Of a stretch of 64,000 nt of DNA, positions 11,378 to 22,388 are shown in pieces. The stretch is from NCBI GenBank assembly GCA_037176885.1, contig JAWWNJ010000032.1:1488001-1552000 (forward strand). The letters run 5' to 3'. The notes beneath the pieces are model-generated. The model was not told the DNA's origin and searched no databases. It saw only the letters and a list, made by a program, of their open reading frames with translations. Position 1 is the first letter of the stretch; each line of letters opens with the position of its first letter. Position numbers and translations under genes: made by a program. This DNA comes from Favolaschia claudopus. Lineage: Eukaryota > Basidiomycota > Agaricomycetes > Agaricales > Mycenaceae.

Positions 11378-11395
11378 GTGTGTGTGTGTGTGTGT
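11378..11395. repeat. (GT)9 microsatellite
   Basis: An uninterrupted run of nine GT dinucleotides in noncoding sequence. Confidence 0.85.
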
Positions 11396-11659
11396 TCGGG
11401 GTGGCGGGAGCACGTATCGTCCCTCAGAATACTTGTGCAAGCTTCAATCAATCAAGGTCGCTATGTTTGAGCGGGACGAACTACTAGATTGTCTAGCGAG
11501 AACGTAGCGGGCAAAACGATTCGCAGCGGGAGAAGCGAAGAGTCACTCTTTCTGAGACTTCGAAATGAGAAATTCTGAGTCTAGCGGGGAGGGTCTCCGT
11601 GCCAATAGAAAAGTGTCGCCCGGTAGTGGATCGTCAACCGGCAAGAAGCTTTCTGGATG

Positions 11660-11960
11660 ACAACCGGCGGGCAGAAGGCGCGGCTCAGCGGGACGGGGTT
11701 CTTATACGAGCGGCGCGGCTCTGGCGAGAAGCGGGGCTCTTATGTCGATGGCGCGGACACTAACAGTGACCCGGGCAGTTACACCACTACGCGGCGGCGA
11801 GCTCGAACGGGGGTCTTGGTTATACCGCGGAACGGCTGGCACACGGGGCGTCGACGGCGCGGAATCAAGCTCGAACGGGGGTCTTGGTTATACCGCGGAA
11901 CAGCAAGAAACGGGGCTTCGTATTTCAGGAGGGCTCGGGCTCAAAGGCTGGCGGGGCTCT
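11660..11960. repeat. GC-rich tandem repeat with 33-bp identical blocks
   Basis: The 33 bases at 11801-11833 (beginning gctcgaacgggggtcttgg) recur exactly at 11869-11901, a spacing of 68 bp. Looser relatives of the unit, with cggggttcttata and cggggctctta, lie at about 11694-11740. The stretch is open in two frames, but the encoded text simply repeats and has no family features. From 11960 to 13150 I see no supported gene. Confidence 0.65.
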
Positions 11961-13151
11961 CAAAGTTCTGGCGGCTCGGTATGCCACAAGTCTTTCCGTA
12001 TCACTCGAGTCTCTCTCAGATATCAAGTCTAGTCTCTTTCAAAGTTCAATTCAAATTCTAGAGTCCGCTACAAACTGCCCTTGTCTACGGGTAGGTAATT
12101 GACTGAGTAACCAAAAGTACAGCGGGAGATTAAATACATCCAACGGGAGCAGAAACAACCAAATAAAATCATGATGAGAGAGTGTCCAAGAGTGATGCCG
12201 CGCCCGCTGGGAACCAATGGTATATTCAGGATTGCGAGTCGTGAGTGAAAAGACTGCCTCCCGGAGAAAGTCCATGCGGGCGGGTGGGTATCGCGCCTTA
12301 TTGCAGTGCAATGGCGTGCTGGTTGCCATGTCTTCAAGGAGAGACACGAAATATCTTCTTCATAATGGCTGCTTGCCGCTGGTTGAGCAAAGGTCAAGGT
12401 CACCTCCCGCCGTCCGTACTGGTGGCGGCTCGAGTGCGGTCAAGTTCTTCTAAGTTCTTCTGTCATCAGGAAAGAGGCTCCCGCTTAAAGCAGGGCAAGC
12501 CGATATAATCCAAAGGTTCGCCACTCGCCGAGAGACTCCCCGATATCAACGGTATTTGACACCGGCATCGTCGGTTGGTCTCCCCGCTAGTGAACCCGAG
12601 GCAGCCGATGCTCCCCGGTTGATCCAGTCCACCCGCCGGCTAGTCGGGTACTCGGCGATAAGCCCGCTGCTCGTGTAGGATCAAGTCTTCCTTGATCTGG
12701 CCCTCCTGTGAGGTCTTGTTCGACCCGCCGAAGGTGATGTTCCCGGCGGCATGTCCCCGCCAGTACTAATGAGTTCGTCTGTCCGTCCGTCTGATTCGTC
12801 TATGGTGGTTCGGCGGTTTAGCGCCTAACTTCAGGGTTTCGGTAATTCCTCTTGGTGGCCTCCGGCACCTTAGGGCAACGGTTTCCCGCTACGCCCTTGG
12901 CCCAACAGTAGTAGTAGTTGAAGTCAGAGTTCCGCTCCCATGTTTAGGGAGACGTCGCTAAGCTCCCGCTACCAGATAATGATGTCCCGCTGGCTTATCG
13001 GCCATCTTAAGCAATAAGATACTACCCTCGAGGAAGAGTATATCTTCTGTAATCCTAGCCTCACTTCCTCCCGCTGATAGGTACAGAAATCGACAAATTT
13101 CTGTGGTTTCACGCGTAGCCGCTGAGCGGCCCTATCACCGCGAGCTAGAGC

Positions 13152-13247
13152 ACATAGCCGGCTAGCTAAGAGAGCGAGATGGAAAGATGCCGATCATTGA
13201 TCGTTGATCGACTCTCTTTCCTTTCGCTCTCATAGCACTTTCTCGGG
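13152..13247. repeat. 96-bp direct repeat, left copy
   Basis: The 96 bases beginning acatagccggctagctaag recur at 16249-16344 with one mismatch. The pair encloses about 3.0 kb. I see no reverse transcriptase, integrase or primer-binding site between them, so an LTR element is possible only as a gutted remnant. Confidence 0.75.
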
Positions 13248-13738
13248 TTTGGAAATGCGTTGTCTTGGGTCTCTTTTGGGGTTTCTTGTACCTCCTCTTT
13301 GGCTCTTCTTGTGGTTCCAATGTGGCAGCTTTCCTTTGCCGCTTGTCTCGAAGCCCGGGAATCTCTCCAACCCCTATTCCTTCAAGACTTGCGTCCTCTG
13401 AGGCTTTCCTCCCACCGTCTTCAGGCTTCACGGTACATTACATTCTAATGTCTTTCGGACTTCGTTCTTGTGGCTTGTAGCCACTCCCAATCCTTACCTG
13501 TTGCTCAAGTTCTCGCAAGCAAGCATGTGATCAAGGCTCTCCTATTCCCATCATCCTTGCGTCTGCGCTGCCAAAGCTTCCCCTCTTGACATCTAAATGG
13601 CGAACTCGGACATGGAGCCCTTGCGGTATCCATGCTAATATAGCAGATGATGTGAGTGATCTCTTATTTTCTCCATTTTGCTGGTACTGTCATCTCTTCA
13701 GGGATTGCTTTAAGCATTTTGTTGTCGAGTATATCGGC

Positions 13739-14002
13739 TCTATTTCGTGCCTTTGTGCCATGTCATTCGCACCTTTGTGCCGAATCATTTCGTGCGCCTT
13801 TGCGCAATTCATTTGTGCCTTTGCATAAATTTATTTCGTGTGCCTTTGCACCAGTATATTTCGTGTGCCTTTGCACCAATTTATCTCGCGTGCCTTTGCA
13901 CCGATTTATGTCATGTGCCTTTGCACCAATTTATTTCGTGCCTCCGTGCCATATTATTCTGCGCCTGTGCGCCATTGTCACTCTGGGCCTTTGTGCCCCC
14001 GA
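13739..14002. repeat. 25-bp hairpin minisatellite, about 11 units
   Basis: The unit is close to TTTATTTCGTGTGCCTTTGCACCAA. Its core is a 4-bp stem with a 4-base loop. Most units keep the stem although its sequence changes: GCAC/GTGC, GCGC/GCGC (twice), GTGC/GCAC (four times) and GGGC/GCCC. Two units do not pair. The array keeps a plus-strand frame open for 287 codons, which is a side effect of the repeat and not a gene. Confidence 0.8.
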
Positions 14003-14111
14003 CCCAGTATTTTCGGTATGTTATCCATTTCGTCTAAATGTTCCGTTTGCTGTGGTCTTGTATTCAGGTTCAGTCTGTGAAGATTTCAGCCTGTATGCTG
14101 CAAGTTGCATG

Positions 14112-14385
14112 CTGCAGTGCTCATTATTCGGTTCGCATGCTCCGTTGTGGGTCTCTGCGACCTGCCTGCCTGCGTACCGCTGCGTCGTAGTGCCTATTTC
14201 GCCTGTACGCCGCTGTGCTGCAGTGCTTATTCTGTTCGCATGCTCCGCTGTGGGCCGCTGCGACCCGTACGCCGGAATTTCCGGGTGCGGTATGATTTTG
14301 CCTGCATGTCACTATGCTGCAGTGATATTACTTCGTTCGCATGCTCCGTTGCGGGCCACTGCGACCCGTATGCTGGTATTTCCGG
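14112..14385. repeat. Three ~100-bp tandem units
   Basis: Units start at the PstI-like word ctgcag at 14112, 14218 and 14317 (spacings 106 and 99). Each contains ttcgcatgctccg, a tgcgacc block and, in two of them, ggaatttccggg or ggtatttccggg. The array directly follows the 25-bp minisatellite. Confidence 0.65.
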
Positions 14386-14604
14386 GTACGATAATGCACC
14401 CCTTCCTTTCCCTCTTTCCTTTCCCTGGTATATTCACGACTTCGCGGTTGCCATACCATTTTCACTCGCGTGCTGTTGCGTTTTCTTTCTTTCTTTCCCG
14501 TTCCTGTTTGTTCGGCTGATGCTAATGCCGACGCCCCTGCGGCATCTCTCTTGAGGTTTTATATCGTGCTATCTTGATTGCATGTCTTGGCGCTGCTCCA
14601 ACAT

Positions 14605-14800
14605 GAATTTCTGAGTCGAAAAGGCAATTATTCTTGTTGCGTGCTTTCGTACCGGAGCTAGATTCGCTTTGCTGGTTGCATTCAGTAACCATTGTCTCAG
14701 ATCATCTGTCTTTTCCGATTCAAAAAGGTAAATATTCCTGTTGCATGCCTGTTTCTCGGTGGTAGGTTCGCTTTGCTGGTTATATTCATTAGCCCTTCTT
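14605..14800. repeat. Two ~104-bp diverged tandem units
   Basis: The word ttcgctttgctggtt occurs at 14663 and 14767. Around it both units share a gtcgaaaaggc/attcaaaaaggt segment, an attcttgttgc/attcctgttgc segment and a cattcagtaacc/cattcattagcc segment. From 14800 to 16110 no gene is supported. Confidence 0.55.
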
Positions 14801-16116
14801 TCCATTGCTCATGCTTCGGCCGTTGTGCTGTATGAATAATGACTTCACCAAATCCTACCTCAGCGGTGCATTTGGCGGTAGCATTGTCTGCGTTCACCCG
14901 GGTTATGTTGCTGGAATCAGCTATCCTTTATTCAATCTCAAGTTTTTACAGCACAATCTTCAATGTCACTGTGGTCTGCGCCGTAAATTTGATGATGCCT
15001 GCCATGCTTCAAACAGGGCAGTTATTGTATTCCAGCTCTATTTCTCAAGGCCATTCAGAACGAATCGTGCGGATTCGCGTTTACTTTGCGGTTCAGCTGA
15101 AGCTGCACGGCTTGCTCACTCGGCTTTCACATATGTGCATGATTGACAGATCTCATTGTCTCGCCTTTCTCCTTCGCTAAGAGTTGCAATATCTGCTGGA
15201 ACTCCTCGCTCTCTGTGCTTTACAGTCAAGAAGCAGTATCAGATTCCAGTTCTCAGCTTGAATTCGATTCAAACTCAACGTGCTTCTTAATATATATTCG
15301 CCGAATTTCCCTGGTCGGTTTTGCTGACAGGTTGGTCCGATTTTGTATTGAGATTTCCGTCATGAATCAGACCATGTTCGGTGTGCAAGTGGCAAGGTAG
15401 CTAACATAGCTCCACTGCCCTGATTCAACCTGCTGTTTCCAACTTCACGCTGGTTTGTCTCAACGAACTGTATCATTCTCCCAACGAATCAACGTTCTAT
15501 TTTTCTCGCGCTGCAAGCGCTTGACTATGTGAATGCCCCGCAAACACTGTCTCAAAGGCCAGTTGTTCAACAGCCCCGGGTGGTTTTATGCAACCGCATT
15601 CAGGACTTAATTCCGAAGCTCTTGGTCTACCCACACAGCTGCTTACAAGTTGCGAAGTTCTGTTCATGAAACCTGTTCTCCGTCTTGAATATTCCCGTCT
15701 CTCTCATATCTCAGGGTTTATTTCCCCCACAACGGAACTGAGGTCCGCTTGATCAATTTCAACTTAGGATGAACCTGTGTTGAGCATTCGTCCTGATTTG
15801 CTCTTCCACAACCTCCCGACTCTCTGCACTACACTGGCGACCTTTGTTATAATCATTCATTTTCGAGCAGTCAACAAGCAACATATGAATCCCTATCCTG
15901 CTGCGAACCTTTGGGATTACGACAAGCGCCATTCACGCGAGTCAACAACAGCTGCGTTCAACTTTGGGATATATATCCTTCTCGGCCAGTTGGTTCCAAA
16001 TACATATAATGCTCACATTGTTGCATCCATTTCGATTTTTCATCTACTACATTCTCTTTGGGGGAGTCGTCTTTCGGATTCCGCCTGTCCGGTCTCTACG
16101 TTCCCTGGGTTTTGTG

Positions 16117-16226
16117 GGTTAGTGCTCATCCGGAAGCCTCACTCACAGAGATCCCAGAAACTAAAGTTTCCGGGGCTCCTCTTCCCAAAGACTTATTTTG
16201 ATTATATTTCCTAGCGACTTAGCTAG
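16117..16226. repeat. 110-bp direct repeat, left copy
   Basis: The 110 bases starting ggttagtgctcatccggaag recur at 16386-16495 with one mismatch. The second copy of the 96-bp repeat lies between the two, so the 3' side of this region has been duplicated locally. Confidence 0.75.
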
Positions 16227-16227
16227 C

Positions 16228-16249
16228 TGACAGCGTGTGCTCAAAGCGA
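16228..16249. repeat. 22-bp direct repeat, right copy
   Basis: Exact match to 11277-11298. It abuts the right copy of the 96-bp repeat, sharing the base at 16249. Confidence 0.65.
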
Positions 16250-16344
16250 CATAGCCGGCTAGCTAAGAGAGCGAGATGGAAAGATGCCGATCATTGATCG
16301 TTGATCGACTCTCTTTCCTTTCGCTCTCATAGCGCTTTCTCGGG
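16249..16344. repeat. 96-bp direct repeat, right copy
   Basis: Differs from 13152-13247 at one base (catagc[a/g]ctttctcggg). Near-identity suggests recent duplication. Confidence 0.75.
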
Positions 16345-16385
16345 CCCACCCACCACACCCCAGAGTCTTGGCTTTTGGTTGACAC

Positions 16386-16495
16386 GGTTAGTGCTCATCC
16401 GGAAGCCTCACTCACAGAGATCCCAGAAACTAAAGTTTCCGGGGCTCCTCTTCCCAAAGACTTATTTTGATTATGTTTCCTAGCGACTTAGCTAG
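16386..16495. repeat. 110-bp direct repeat, right copy
   Basis: Differs from 16117-16226 at one base (attat[a/g]tttcc). Confidence 0.75.
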
Positions 16496-16581
16496 TTACT
16501 TTTTGCGGTCTCGTTACATTATTATTGGTAGACGATGACGCGCCAATCAGCGTGCCAAAACAAGGGTTAAAAAAGTGAATA

Positions 16582-19500
16582 TCAACTCTTCCGTGGTATC
16601 TTATAGCTGCCCCAATCCGTCGCCCCCGGCGCCCCTTTCCTTTTCAACTGTGGATTTTGATTCGGCCGTCTCGTTTGTTCGGTTCGTCCGATCGAAGATG
16701 CATAACCAGTCGGCGAAGGTCCGACGGGATTCTCGGTCGTAGCTTTCCTCGGTGCCTGCGTATCCGGAGTGTCAGTATTTTGTAATGATTGATTTTGAGG
16801 AAGGAGGATGGATGGATGACAGATACTCACCTCCACCCCGCGCGAGAGTGGGTTCTTCTGCCGCTGATTCTGCACGATGTTAGAAGTTGCTACTATAAGA
16901 ATAATCTCAATTCAAACGTACTGGCGACACGCCTGGACTCGAGGAAGGTGTAGGCAACTTCAAAAACGCTCGCGATCAATTTTCTGAGTGAGATGAGATG
17001 CAAAAAATGTTCTCACCTGCGTCGGTAGTTGCTCAGGTACGTGGGGCGGAGTCTTCAGATCGTCAATTAGCCGTGAGTTGTCAATCAGCCTTATGCTGCA
17101 AGAACTGACCTGCGGTGTCTCTATTCGCGATATCTCTGCTGGCCTTACTGGCGTGGCGGCCTGAAGATGTTGGGGGTTGTTCGTCGATTTGAAACAGAAT
17201 TGAACCCACCCACCTTAAGCTTAACAATCTCCTCCGTCTTCTCCGCCACCAACTTCTTGTACACCATCCGCTCCGTGGTGAACTCCTCCTGCAGACGCTG
17301 TAAAAAAAAAGAAACGAATCAATCGAGGTTTAAAATTTTGAAAGTAGACGGATTCCACACACCACATGTTCCCTCCCCACCGCCTTCGTTACGTCCGACC
17401 GCAAACGTAAGTTCTCCGCCTCGACAGTCTTAAGCGTCCGGCGCAGCCTATCCAGTTCCATTTCCCGTTTCATGTTAGCAGCCAGCTCACGGTCGGTGGT
17501 GGTGGCTTGCTGGGGTGGCTGATATCGTGCGCGTTGAGATTAGAACCTTTGACCTCGCTGACGATCCGATCGGTACATACCTGAGGTTGAGATTTGATTT
17601 GGCTTTGGCTTTGACTTTGCGCGCGCTTGTACTCCTGCGAGTTCCGAGCCTCAGAGACAAACGCAGGAAACGAAATGGAATTGTTATACGAACCGTCGTC
17701 AGAGTGCGATGCCTCAACTCAAGCTCCGTATATTGACGATCTCGTTCCGCGATCGTTTGTGCATGCTCCGTTATCTATTGATACGAACTCAGAAAAACGA
17801 AGAACAGAATTTGACGCGACACGAAACTGACCTTCGACTTCGACGTATCGAGAGACTGCGATTGATTTCACGTCAAAATCTCGCTGCACAACGAAAGACG
17901 ACATGTATTCAAGCGATTCACTCACCTCTTCCAATGAGGAAATTTCCGCCCGATGTCCCTTCAACGCCTCCTGGTGCTGGGTCTCCTGACTCTGCAAAGC
18001 AGTTTGGGCGTCTTCGAGTGCCTGTGTCCGACCAACAATCAGCAAGCTAAGCGTCCAGTGTCAAACAAACACTCATACCTTCACCGATTTCTGATTCTTC
18101 GTCTCCAGGTTGCGAACGAGGTTATTGCTCTCCACGGCGGCGGTGAGGAGCTGCTTTGACTGCAATAAAATGAATACATTAGCTCGCAACAGTGAAGCTT
18201 AGAAATAAGAGAACTCACCTGCGTCCTGGACTTATTCAGAGACTTCATACGAGACGAAGTTAGTTCGGTCGTTTAGCTAATTCATGTGAGGGAAAACCTA
18301 TATACCTCCTTGAGATCAGATATCTCCAAAGCACAAACTTTGATCGCTTCTTTATGCTGTGAATCCCGAGTTCGGGAGGCATCGAGTTTCTGGATCGAGG
18401 TGAAGGATTAGCGACTGCTGAGAACTGTAGGAACCACAGCAACTGACTTTCTGCGCCTGAATCAACTCAATCTTAGCGGACGCCAACGCCTCCGTTAACT
18501 CTCGCTTCTCGGTGCTGCATGCGGAGTGCTGGGTTTGAAGGGTGAGGAGCTCTTGTTTGGCTGCGTCGAGGTCCTGATTTAAAAGTTACCAAACAGACGA
18601 AGAGAATGAGATTCCGAATCCCGAACCTCGTCCTTCTTTCGCAATTCCGCTCTAAGAACACCTTGATCCTGCGAAAGAATGATCAATTTGATCAACGACC
18701 ACATCGAACTCAGTCCACGAGAAAACGCATACCCTCTGCAGTTCATTCCTTTCCGCAATCGCGACGTTGAGATGACTTTTCAGGCCCGTCGCCTTGACTT
18801 CGGCGTCTTGGACAAGTTGCTGAGTTCCGTTAGAGTTAGAGGTAGGCAGATTGAATCAAGAAGAAAGAAGAAGAAGTCGCTGTGGTGACATACCTCGGTC
18901 ATCTGCTTAAATTTCCGCATCTTCTCGTGGAACAGATGTCGGCCGAACTCAAGAGCAGCTTCTCGTTTAACCAGCTCCTCGGTTAGCTCGTCTCGGAGGT
19001 GGGACATAAATGTCTGAAGAATGTTACATAAGTCATCTGTCTGCGTCCGAGACAATGATGATTTTGGATTCAGAATGCGCACCCACCTTTGCCTGCTGTT
19101 CGAGGTCATTCGAACGAGCTTCGAAGTCCTCCTCCTGCGTTCTGCGTTGCAGGTAAAGTGCCTAGGAAGAAAGGCATCATGGGGGTGAATACGACGCAGG
19201 AACGACTCGAAGGCAATCAAGATTGAACGCACCTCTCGTTCTCGGTCCACATCCTCCCGCATAGCCTTCACCGCAGCTTCACTTTCTCGAAGACGGATGT
19301 ATTGGCTTTCCAGGCACTAGATATGTGGGACGCGCAGGATCAGAAAAAGAGGAACGAAGACGTCGGGAACGAGCACATACCGAACGGATCTCCGCTCCAT
19401 TAGCCTGTTCCTTCACATAGTCGGCATTTAAATGCTACATCCATACGCTCAATCAGCCACAGAAACAGGTTTCGAAATTGCAAGAAGAACGGACCTCAAA

Positions 19501-19719
19501 GAGCTCTGCGGCGTCGCTCAGCTGTCGGACCGGCCAAATGTGAGCACAGTTTCGTTGTAGTGAAGACTGAGGAAGAGAGATACCGACACTTCGCTGAAAT
19601 TGCGCCAGTATAGTCGTATTCCTGGCACTGCGCTCCAAAGCGACCGCTTTCGACAAGGCTATTTGGGACTTGGGGCTAAGAGGAGGAGTGTTGAAAGGGC
19701 GTTCATTTGATAGTTCCAT
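16582..19719 (-). CDS. Coiled-coil protein CC-1 (about 590 aa, more than 20 exons)
   Basis: Starting MELSNERPFNTPPLSPKSQ at 19719, a chain of short exons reads through in one phase: nearly every exon begins and ends between codons. Examples are CLESQYIRLRESEAAVK, TFMSHLRDELTEELVKREAA, QHSACSTEKRELTEALASAK and the exon starting RLQEEFTTERMVYKKL. The centre is continuous charged heptad sequence, a long coiled coil. The C-terminal third is Pro/Ser-rich (TPDTQAPRKATTENPVGPSP), ending LKRKGAPGATDWGSYKIPRKS. No membrane segment, signal peptide or catalytic motif is visible. CC-2 at 29312-32171 is a paralog with matching exons and a related tail. The product is probably an intracellular scaffold or tether; the function is unknown. 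Exon borders in the last 1 kb are less sure. Confidence 0.75.
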
Positions 19720-20687
19720 CGGCGTCTATCAAGCCTGAACTTGAAAGAAAGAGGGAAACCGGGGGATGGTGGTGAGAGACAAAGAACAAGGACAAAAGAG
19801 GAAGGAGCGCCTTATTGTGATCTGTGGCGGTGCGCGTCCTTGTTCTTTGACCGGCAACTGCCGGGGTAAAACACCGATCAAGTTGATGAAGGCGGTTTCT
19901 GGCGTGGACGCCGAACATTCAATTTTGAGGCATCCCCGTTGCACATGTACAAGCACACCGGAAAAGACGAACTTTCGGCTGACCCGATCTACATACGGAA
20001 AACAAATTGAGTCGGCGCAAAAAAGATTTGTGATGGTGGTTTGCCTGTCCGGCAACAGAAGAGATAGCCGGAGTTCACTCCAAGCAAACAATAACAGACA
20101 AATTCCTCGTCTTCCGACTCTTCTGCCGTCACGACTTCGAGGCAGACCCGGTCTGTTATTTCGCGTCAGAGCTCGAGAATATTCTCTATGGGCGTCTTCG
20201 GTTTCGCTTTGACGAGTAATGACTACTTATGGCCGCTGCAATGGCGTATCCGAGTCGAAACCGTCCCCGTGAGATCATTTCACAAGAGCGAAGGTCTCAC
20301 CTCGAAATTCCAAGTAAAATCCCTCATTGGCTGAAATCGAATTTCGCTCAAACCCTCAAAAATATTATGATAAAGTGGATGTTGATTCAACAAGGAACAG
20401 CAACATTTACCCACGGAATACTACTGCGCCCCCACAACTAGGCCAGAAAAGCCCTTCGGCGGACCACAGCAACCGTGGAGATAAATTAACACATAGCTAA
20501 CCTGGCGTCTCGAGACCCCCTGAACTCGCTGCCGCGCGAGCAAGATTTCCTTCAGCGACCTCAAGCCGGAACGTTTATTGAAATTGAAAGCACCACTTGG
20601 CGTAGTCGTGTTTCAGTTCGCTGTTATGTTTCTAGACTGGATTGGCGAGAATCCAGATTCAAAACCTGGTGTTTGTCCTTTGGGTCG
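19720..20687. other. Intergenic stretch upstream of CC-1
   Basis: No gene supported. At about 20046-20076 the block ctgtccggcaacaga plus gatagccggagtt matches 1770-1803, including the preceding ggtggtttgc. A 7-bp-stem hairpin (ctggatt, aatccag) lies near 20637-20656. Confidence 0.5.
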
Positions 20688-21642
20688 TTAAAAATGAAAC
20701 CCTTTCAGGGGTGGATCAAAAAAACGAGAGTCGAGAATAAAATAGAGTTCGGCCGGCGGTGGTTTGAAGTTCTCTCTGCGTAAATGATGGCTCAGATCAG
20801 ATTGAAGCAAGAAACGTGAGGGGGGAGAGAGAATTTGTCGTACCCTCATCTCGGCTGCTTTCGATAGCTCGATTTGCAGACCGCTCTGGTTTCGAAACAT
20901 TGTTTCTTGGCGGGCGGTGATGAGTTGCGTAGAGAGTTCGGTGCGCAATGTTGCCGCCGCCTATGGCAGGAACTGGTTAATCCAGTGCTCTTCTGATGAA
21001 AAAAAGTACAAGTCAGACTGCGTACCAAAAAATCTCGATATGCGCTATCCAGCCGAGCTTGGATCTGCCGGATTTTGCGTTCATGGCGCATAACATGGAA
21101 TACGCGCGAGGTTGGGCCTGTCAGAGTAATTGTTTCTACGTCCGAGCGAATGGCGGCGAGGAGCCTGCGACATCAACTGGTCCTGAGAAATGAAAGATAG
21201 CAGTAGCAAAAATTTGATAAATACACAGTGAAGCGCTGGATGCTCTCCGACATGGGCTGAGAAATATCAGAGCCGTCGGGCACAGCATCGGCAATCATGT
21301 CCAAAATCCCTGCGGTGCGCATAGCGATGTCGGTCGCGTCGTCTTTGCAGTACTTTGCACGCTGTAAATCGACTCATAAGTCACAACCCTGGGATTACTA
21401 ATATCGATTTCGAGACCGACCTGAGCAATATCGCATATCGCGCGTACACCCCCGACGACACTTTTCAGCGGCGGGAACGCATCGGCCGATTCGGCCAGCA
21501 CGTGGATAGAAAGGAGGGCGGCGTCGAGGACTTGGTCTGATCGGGGGCCAGGCAGGAGAATCGAAGGGAATAACTTGAGGCTCTTGATTTTGACCGTGGG
21601 GAAGGGAGGCTTCCTCCCCACGGGGGAAAAAGGGAGCCGCAT
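20688..21642 (-). CDS. NTD-2: stand-alone MLKL/HeLo-like N-terminal domain protein (~232 aa)
   Basis: Exons: 21642-21421 (222 nt), 21361-21225 (137 nt), a 139-nt exon, a 117-nt exon and a last exon ending at 20688, all in frame with phases 0,2,0,0. Motifs in order: GRKPPFPTVKIK, ESADAFPPLKSVVGGV, CKDDATDIAMRTAGIL, PDGSDISQPMSESIQRF, RHERKIRQIQARLDSAYRDF, a Gln/Thr-rich helix, then ELYFILDSRFFDPPLKG and stop. The ATG has a TTATAAG box (21678-21684) about 40 bp upstream, as in the sisters. It is head-to-head with NTD-3 across 746 bp, so both may share control elements. It is related most closely to NTD-5 in exon 1 (FPPLKSVVGGVRA). Domain assignment is from remembered patterns. Confidence 0.75.
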
Positions 21643-22388
21643 ATGATACCCCTACGAGACGGTGTAAGACGAGGGGGCTTATAACCAGGAAGAATATGAA
21701 TATAGTGGGCTATGCCGACAGACAGCAGCTGTTGCGGAGCTTTTAGAAGGATCCATGGGAAGTTTTGCTGTTGAAATTGAATGAATCAAGGTCTTCGTTT
21801 GGCGCCAGATTGTATAGGAATTTGTAGGCAGATCGAATAAGGCGGAGACGGTCTTGAGAGGCAATAGATACAGTCTTCAGTGGCAAGCAAGCCTTTCAAT
21901 GGGGAAGGTGGCAGATGGGCAGGAAGAGTAAGGTTGGTGTCACTGTGGTGGTTTGAGAGGAAGCCTCGATTGGGGTTAGGGTTCGGCGCTCGGTAGTACT
22001 GATGGCCGGAGAACTTTTCTGTCTTTTACTTTCATGACCAATTCATGACTCACTCGGCGACCCCTGGGCCGCAACCCAGCGGTGCGAGACGATAGGGTGG
22101 ACCTTGAACAGCGGTTCAAGCCCTTCAGTACGAAAGCAACACGCTAGCAACATTTTCCGAAATTCCGACTGGCAACTTCAAGCGGCAATAACATGAGTGC
22201 TGTGCGAGCGTCTAAAGCTGTATGCATAGCCAGCCTTCTCTACAGTTATTAACACGCTTCTCTTCGATTTCTCATGACTATTTGGCGGAGAAGTCGGTCA
22301 CAAGTTCAACTGCTGAAGCGCTGACGGGACAGCCTTTCGGAACTGGGGTTATAAATGCCTCCATTCGCCAACGACTGACTGACGGGCG
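21643..22388. promoter_or_regulatory. Divergent promoter region between NTD-2 and NTD-3
   Basis: The 746-bp gap carries a TATA-like box for each gene: 21678-21684 (minus strand, TTATAAG) and 22349-22356 (plus strand, ttataaat), both about 35-40 bp from the ATG. The stretch 21890-22290 matches the flank of NTD-1 (6840-7470). No separate gene is supported. Confidence 0.55.

Noticed and set aside
13739..14002. CRISPR-like array
   Set aside because: Repeats and spacers are not distinct; it is a tandem minisatellite in a eukaryotic genome.
13656..14519. 287-codon plus-strand frame
   Set aside because: It reads through the 25-bp minisatellite and the ~100-bp units, two other frames are open over the same repeats, and the protein is just repeated text (VPLHxFxSCAFAP).
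13152..16344. LTR retrotransposon bounded by the 96-bp repeats
   Set aside because: Repeats are too short, do not start TG and end CA, and no pol-like coding, primer-binding site or polypurine tract was seen.
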